Source: Odobenus rosmarus divergens (Eukaryota; Chordata; Mammalia; Carnivora; Odobenidae). Taken from it: a stretch of DNA of 64,000 bases. The position numbers were made by a program, and so were the translations under genes. The number at the start of each line of letters is the position of its first letter. Position 1 is the stretch's first letter. The stretch is taken from NCBI RefSeq assembly GCF_000321225.1, contig NW_004450277.1:598559-662558 (forward strand), in the 5' to 3' direction. The notes beneath the pieces were generated by a model. That model ran no database searches. It had not been told where the DNA came from and saw only the letters and a list, made by a program, of their open reading frames with translations. This document shows, piece after piece, positions 59,337-64,000 of the stretch.

Positions 59337-60492
59337 CAAATATTGACATTTAAACATGTTTGCTTTATCATTCTGTCTTTGTATAGAGAGATTTTTTTTC
59401 TGAACCCTCTGAACCCTTTTTCTGAACCCAAGAGTAAGTTGATGACCCGATTCCCCCACTGCCCCCAAATACTTTAGTCTGTAGTTCCTACAAACAAGGA
59501 CATCCTCTTGCATAAGCACAGCAAAATCGTCAAAATCAGGACACTGACAATGATGCATTACCACCACGGAATCTTCAGATCCCAGTCAAATACTGTCAAT
59601 TGTCCCAGTAATAACATCTTTTACAGTAAGCTAAGGATTCATTCAGAAATACTCACTGTATTTAGTTGTCTTATCTCTTTCATCTCCTTTCATCCAGAGC
59701 AGTCCCTCAGTTTCCCCTTCCCTTTCATTATCTTGACACTCACCCAGATTACAGGCCAGTTATTTCATAGAAGCTTCCTCAGTTGGAGTTTATCCAATGG
59801 CTCCTCCTGATCAGATTTAGGCTTCGCATCTTTGGCCGGAACATGGCAGAAGTACAGGGGCTCCTCTCTGTGCGTCTCACCTGGGGGCATATGCTAGTCA
59901 CAGGCTGTGCCACTTTGATCTCTTGATTAAGGTACTCTCTGCCCTGTTTCTCACCAGAAAATTACTCTCTTTCTCTTTGTAACGAATATGTTATCTTGCG
60001 GGGAGATATTTGAAGACTATGTAAATACTCGGTCCCCAACAAATTTTCACGGAGTAGTCTTCATCTTAGCACCCAGCAATGATTCTGCCAGAATCAACTC
60101 TACCATAATATTTCCATCCTTCCTTCTGCATTTGTTATTAGACATTCCACGGTGAGAAAGAGCTTTCTCTTCCTTCACGCGTGTGTATGTATGGATGTAG
60201 ATGCTATCCGCGTAGATCCATAGGGCCCTATTTTTATTCAGCGGGTTATAATCTGCTATGTCATTATTTATTCTGATGCTCAAATTGTCCCAGGCTCGGC
60301 CAGTTGCTCCTATACTCTTCTGACATGTTCCCCACATTACTTGAGCCCTTCTACTCACTTTCTAGCACAAGGAGATGTTTCAGGCTCACTGTCTACCTTC
60401 CAGGCCCCAGCTCTCAAATCATCCTTCTGCCCAAGGAGCCCTGGTTCCTGGCAGTGGAGGATGCCGTACTAACACAGCAAGATCTGGGTGCT

Positions 60493-60528
60493 AGGAGCAC
60501 TCACAGCTACATGGGTGTGAGTGCTCCT
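60493..60528. repeat. Inverted repeat, 12-bp perfect arms
   Basis: AGGAGCACTCAC at 60493-60504 and GTGAGTGCTCCT at 60517-60528 with a 12-nt loop. It lies inside an old L1-like stretch. Confidence 0.9.
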
Positions 60529-60784
60529 GGGCTCTTTGTGGACGGAGCTGGGCAATACGTGGATTGCAGGATGCCCCTCACACACACGCGAGCACACCCA
60601 TGCATCTCTGCAGATCTATCTATACATGTCCAAAGTCGTGAGTTTACTCTGATCCCTCCAACTCCATTCCAGCACATAGGAATCACCGTAGCCTTTGCTG
60701 TTTCCATGTTTCTAATTCCCTTCTCCGACAGTGAGAAACTGGCCTCTCGTTTTCCTCAATATATTACTTACTTGTTCAGTCCCC

Positions 60785-61370
60785 TGACCCACAGAGCCCC
60801 GGCCTCACTTGGCTGCCTTCCCTCCTTGGCCCCACACCCAGCCCTTCACCTCCAACAAATATTGGGAAATGGAAGGAGGAAGGGGGAAAGATGAATTTGT
60901 TTTGAACTAGTGATACGTTCACTTGGTACCAAATAAAAACTATGGAAAAGTATACAAAGAAAAGTCTCCCGGCCTGCCCTGGCTCTCATTCCAAACTTAG
61001 CCCTCCGCTCCATTGGGACAAGTACTATTCGTGTGTTATGTACACAGGCTAATATAGAGCTACTTTTTAGTTCCCCTCTTTTCCACAAAATAGTCCTCAT
61101 CTTGTTTGCCTTGCCAACACTTCTTGGAGATCCTTCTGTATTCGTACATAAAAAGCAGTGTCATTCTTTTTGTGGCTGGATAGTATTCTTTTGCCCTACT
61201 CCATTCACTGAATCGGTTCGCCAATAATAGACCTTGGGACCGCCTCTAAGATTGCAAGACTGCAGTAAGTAAACTTGAATGTATTCATTTCACATGCGTC
61301 TAAACACATCCAGAAAATAAATGTTCCGACATGGGATCACTGATGTGATCTTATGTGTTTATGTTCAACG
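60785..61370. other. Intergenic, possible L1 3'-type text
   Basis: 61030-61240 (tggctggatagtattctttt, tgccctactccattcactga) resembles antisense L1 3' sequence. No gene. Confidence 0.4.
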
Positions 61371-61374
61371 CTTT

Positions 61375-61510
61375 AAGGTCTGTCTCCCCTCTTAGAAGAG
61401 GAAAGGGACTCTGTTCCACTCACTGCTGTTTTCCCAGCACCAGGAAGCACTCGAATACGGTAGGCACTCAATAAATATGTGTTCAGTGAATGAACGAATG
61501 ACCGATGCCC
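61375..61510 (+). repeat. L2 3' end
   Basis: ctctgttccactcactgctg, gtaggcactcaataaatatg, tgttcagtgaatgaacgaat. Confidence 0.88.
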
Positions 61511-61539
61511 TCGGATTCTGCCGTTGACTGTCTCTAGAA

Positions 61540-61745
61540 TGTGTGGAGCACCTGCTGTGTGCTCAGCGCCAGGCATCACTGTGCCAGTCCTCCAAACCTC
61601 CCTGTGACGAAGGGACTGTTTTGACAGCCCCACTTTACAGATGAGAGTTCTGAGGCCCAGAGAGGGAGTTCGGCTAAGCTGATGTCACACAGCTAGTCAA
61701 TGGCCAAGCCACAGTCCCCTCCCAGGGAGCCGGACTCTGGAGCCA
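61540..61745 (-). repeat. MIR SINE
   Basis: gcacctgctgtgtgctcagc, cactttacagatgagagttc, tgaggcccagagagggagtt, gatgtcacacagctagtcaa. Confidence 0.9.
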
Positions 61746-61879
61746 CGAACAACCTCACCTACTGCTCTCAATATGTCTCTTCTCTCTCCCGTACATAGCT
61801 CAGTCATCCAGCCCCGCGTGGGCCCCTCGGCTTGCCTCACGCGCTTCCCTGGACCTATCTACTTCTTCTCAGCCTCATC

Positions 61880-62310
61880 CCCAGCCAAAGGCGGCTGCTC
61901 CCCACCCTCAGCCAACACAGGACAGGACCAAGGAGAGGAGCTGTCATTTCCATACAGCTGTCCCCGGGAGCCGGCCCTGCCTGAGCCCCCCCATTTTCCC
62001 TGAAAAGGCTGAATTGTCTTGGCCGTTTGGGGGGCAGCTCTCGGCACAGGCCGGGCTGCCTGGGCAGGGCCTGGCTGGGCTATTATCCTACATTATCTCA
62101 CTCCTCTGCTCCTGAAAAGAGCCAGTGACTGCTCGCCCCCCTCAGCCCTCCCCTGCTCGCTCCTGTCTTTTACACTTAATTACCTCACTCATTACCCCAC
62201 AGCCTGCAGAGGCCGGACCACAACTGGGGCGTGAGTAATCCCCGCATCCCACACCCAGCCAGCCGGCCAGCAAGGAGCAAATTGCTCACACAGCCCATCA
62301 ATAAAGGAAC
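61880..62310. promoter_or_regulatory. Candidate conserved regulatory element
   Basis: Repeat-free and motif-dense: ACAGCTGT near 61957, CACTTAATTACC (62173-62184), TCATTACCCC near 62189, GACCACAACTGG near 62217 (RUNX/MYB type), GAGTAATCCCC (OTX type) near 62233, and the near-palindrome GAGCAAATTGCTC at 62275-62287. Likely an enhancer; its target is unknown. Confidence 0.45.
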
Positions 62311-62624
62311 AGGACCCACTCGGGCCTTCAGAGCAGAAGGACTTCGTGGCTGCTGCCGTGAGGGGCAGGCATGGGCCCCAGCCTCCCAGTTGGCCTTTGC
62401 CAGCCCTGGTGAGATGGTCTCCACCTCCCCCAGCCCAGACGGTGACCTTGAACTTCCCCAGGCCACTGAAGACACAGCTCAGTGCCTCTGACAGATGAGA
62501 CAGCAGGGCCCACACCCCTTCCTCACCATAGCCAGGAAACTGTCCAAGCACGGCTTCCAGGCTTCCTATGGGATGTGACCCTACCAGCCAGGCCTCACCG
62601 CCTCTACCCCTGGCAGTGGATACC

Positions 62625-62960
62625 CTGCGGGTCCCCTGTACCCTCTTTGTCCCCCAGCTCCTTTGCACATGCTTCCCCTCCTGCTTCCCGAGCACTCTTC
62701 CTCAGCACCCAAGGGCCTCTTTAATTCCTACTTTCTTGAAAGGTCACCTCCTCGGGAGAGCCTTCCCTGATTCCTCTGGGCTGGGCTAGGGATCTCATGG
62801 ACTTCTCCCATGAAAGCATCAAGCCGTGACATTGTCACTGTCTTTTTGCTTGTGTCTTTGAGGGAACGACGGAGCCTTCTCCATCGTTTTGTCTAGTGCC
62901 CAGCCCAGGTCCTGGCACATGACTGGGCCAGTTGTGAGGCACTAAGTAAACGTGAGTGAG
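62625..62960 (+). repeat. L2 3' end
   Basis: tttgcacatgcttcccctcc, aaaggtcacctcctcgggag, agccttccctgattcctctg, cccaggtcctggcacatgac. It ends in the (GAGT)n run. Confidence 0.82.
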
Positions 62961-63030
62961 TGAGAGAGTGAGCGAGTGAGTGAGTGAGTGAGTGAGCGAG
63001 CGAGTAAAGGAGTAAGTGAATGAATGAGGT
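62952..63030 (+). repeat. (GAGT/GAGC)n tetranucleotide repeat
   Basis: gtgagtgagtgagagagtga then gcgagtgagtgagtgagtga, becoming GAATGAAT at its right. It grew from the GAATGAATGAA tail of the L2. Confidence 0.93.
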
Positions 63031-63034
63031 GAAT

Positions 63035-63545
63035 GGTGAGCTGCACATGCTGGACGAAGGGGTTGGGCCCCTGGGCCCTGTGGCGTGGCCTCCTCCCTCC
63101 AACGCCACAGGATCCTTCTGTCCAGGGCCTCTGAGCACATCAGGATGGATGAGCCAGGACCTCTCTGGGGCTGAAATATCCTTCCCTCAGACTCCTTCCC
63201 TCAAATCACATTGGAAAACACCAGCTTCTCACCTCTGGCATGAGATGGTCCAGCCTTGGCCCAGAAGTAGCCTGCACAACCTCTTCTACCTCAACTTAGA
63301 GGCTTCTGCTGATTCGCCACCTCCTATATCACCCCAGGGAGGCTGGTACAGAAGCTGGCTGTGCAGTAGACTTCTCCTATCTGGAGGACTTCACCTCATC
63401 CTCCGGCTTCCCTCCCAGATCCAGGATAAGGGAGGGAACTCGGGAAGGTGGTGGGGAGGGAGTTCCCAAAACCTGAGAGGCCAGAGTTCCTGGAACCCTT
63501 TCCTATCTGGTAAATCCTATGGACATTTTCTCAGAATAATGTCTT
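63035..63545. other. Intergenic, nothing recognised
   Basis: Unique sequence. The 178-codon open frame 63020-63556 lacks any recognisable domain and partly lies in repeat. Confidence 0.45.
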
Positions 63546-63554
63546 TAAATCAAT

Positions 63555-63935
63555 AAAATAAAACACATAGTCTTACAAAGGAAACCAATTACATCGAAAC
63601 AGTTATCAAAATATGAAAAACAAGTTTGCATTACAGTTATGTATGTATTTCTTTATTGCATTATAACACAAGATCTAGCAAATAACTATTGTAATTTCCA
63701 AGTGATGGTGAGTATAAATAGTATTTCAAGATATCTGGAACATTTGTAATGTGATAAAAAAATACCTGTGGTTTCTATTAGTGACAGAGTCACTGGTCCT
63801 GCTAATACCACTGCATGCATCACTGAAGGAATGGTAAGTTTCAGATAAAGGCTAGTGGAATTAAAGACATAATACTTTTCCTATCCAAGTTCACGACAGA
63901 CCTCCTGAATTCTTTCTAGGAGCACCTGTGACAGA
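63555..63935 (+). repeat. hAT-Charlie-type DNA transposon remnant (tentative)
   Basis: AT-rich text such as aatttccaagtgatggtgag, tcaagatatctggaacattt, ttctattagtgacagagtca and ccaagttcacgacagacctc resembles the terminal part of an old MER/Charlie element. Both ends are unclear. Confidence 0.45.
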
Positions 63936-64000
63936 GAATGACAAGCATGTCAGGCACATGCTAGCCTTTCCCTTCCTATATCTTGGCAGACATCCTTAAT

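Larger units (their letters stand above)
59060..60780 (-). mobile_element. Old L1 3'-UTR-type remnant, antisense, split by a SINE
   Basis: aacttatagaacagttgcaa, gtctgtagttcctacaaaca, aatcaggacactgacaatga, gattacaggccagttatttc, caccagaaaattactctctt, ggctctttgtggacggagct. The right boundary is uncertain. Confidence 0.65.

Noticed and set aside
62952..63030. (GAGT)n run as a functional array
   Set aside because: It extends from the GAATGAATGAA tail of an L2 element; ordinary microsatellite growth.

Overview
This is a mammalian genomic window from a carnivore. The evidence is about twenty tRNA-derived Can-SINE (SINEC) insertions with the (A/T)-rich AAATAAATAAA(T)CTTT tail, most with intact target-site duplications, plus MIR, L2, L1/HAL1, MaLR-type LTR and hAT fossils. 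The SINEs carry the GGCGCCTGGGTGGCTCAG head and GCCTGCTTCTCCCTCTGCC body of arctoid caniforms. I saw none of the young dog (SINEC_Cf) or cat SINE types, so a bear, pinniped or musteloid is more likely than a dog or cat. This lineage call is an inference from repeat sequence remembered as family consensus.

Only one protein-coding gene is supported: SLC52A3 (riboflavin transporter RFVT3, formerly C20orf54), on the + strand at 2725-7748. Four coding exons (2725-3291, 4760-5265, 6926-7049, 7536-7748) join in frame to 469 codons plus stop, the length of the human protein, with no disabling change. The first coding exon starts at 2681 with 44 bases of 5' UTR. Sequence 1-2680 therefore reads as intron 1, and the non-coding first exon and promoter were not identified.

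From about 8 kb to 64 kb I see no further coding gene. In human 20p13 the neighbour downstream of SLC52A3 in this orientation is SCRT2, a neural zinc-finger repressor, tens of kb away. I searched for its SNAG start (MPRSFLVKK) and zinc fingers and found neither, so it probably lies beyond the right edge. The interval is old repeat landscape: dense MIR/L2 over most of it, a SINE-rich block at 35-43 kb that includes a HAL1/L1 fossil with nested insertions, and L1 3'-end fragments near 12, 20, 23-24, 56-57 and 59-60 kb.

Between the repeats lie low-repeat islands that look regulatory: CpG-rich segments at about 25.6-26.1 kb and 44.6-45.3 kb, each with homeodomain-type and CCAAT/TCF/SOX-like motifs; a tight octamer (POU) cluster at 47.12-47.18 kb; and homeodomain-rich stretches at 21.0-21.6 and 62.0-62.3 kb. 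Their assignment to SLC52A3 or SCRT2 is inference.

Structural oddities are an interleaved perfect duplication at 17.85-18.32 kb, a perfect 67-bp tandem duplication at 14.33-14.46 kb, a 5'-inverted (twin-primed) L1 inside a SINE at 37.1-37.3 kb, and serial SINE insertion into one target site giving three copies of the same target sequence. I found no CRISPR array, functional RNA gene, intact retrovirus or clearly new gene system. Repeat boundaries are read by eye and are approximate except where target-site duplications fix them.
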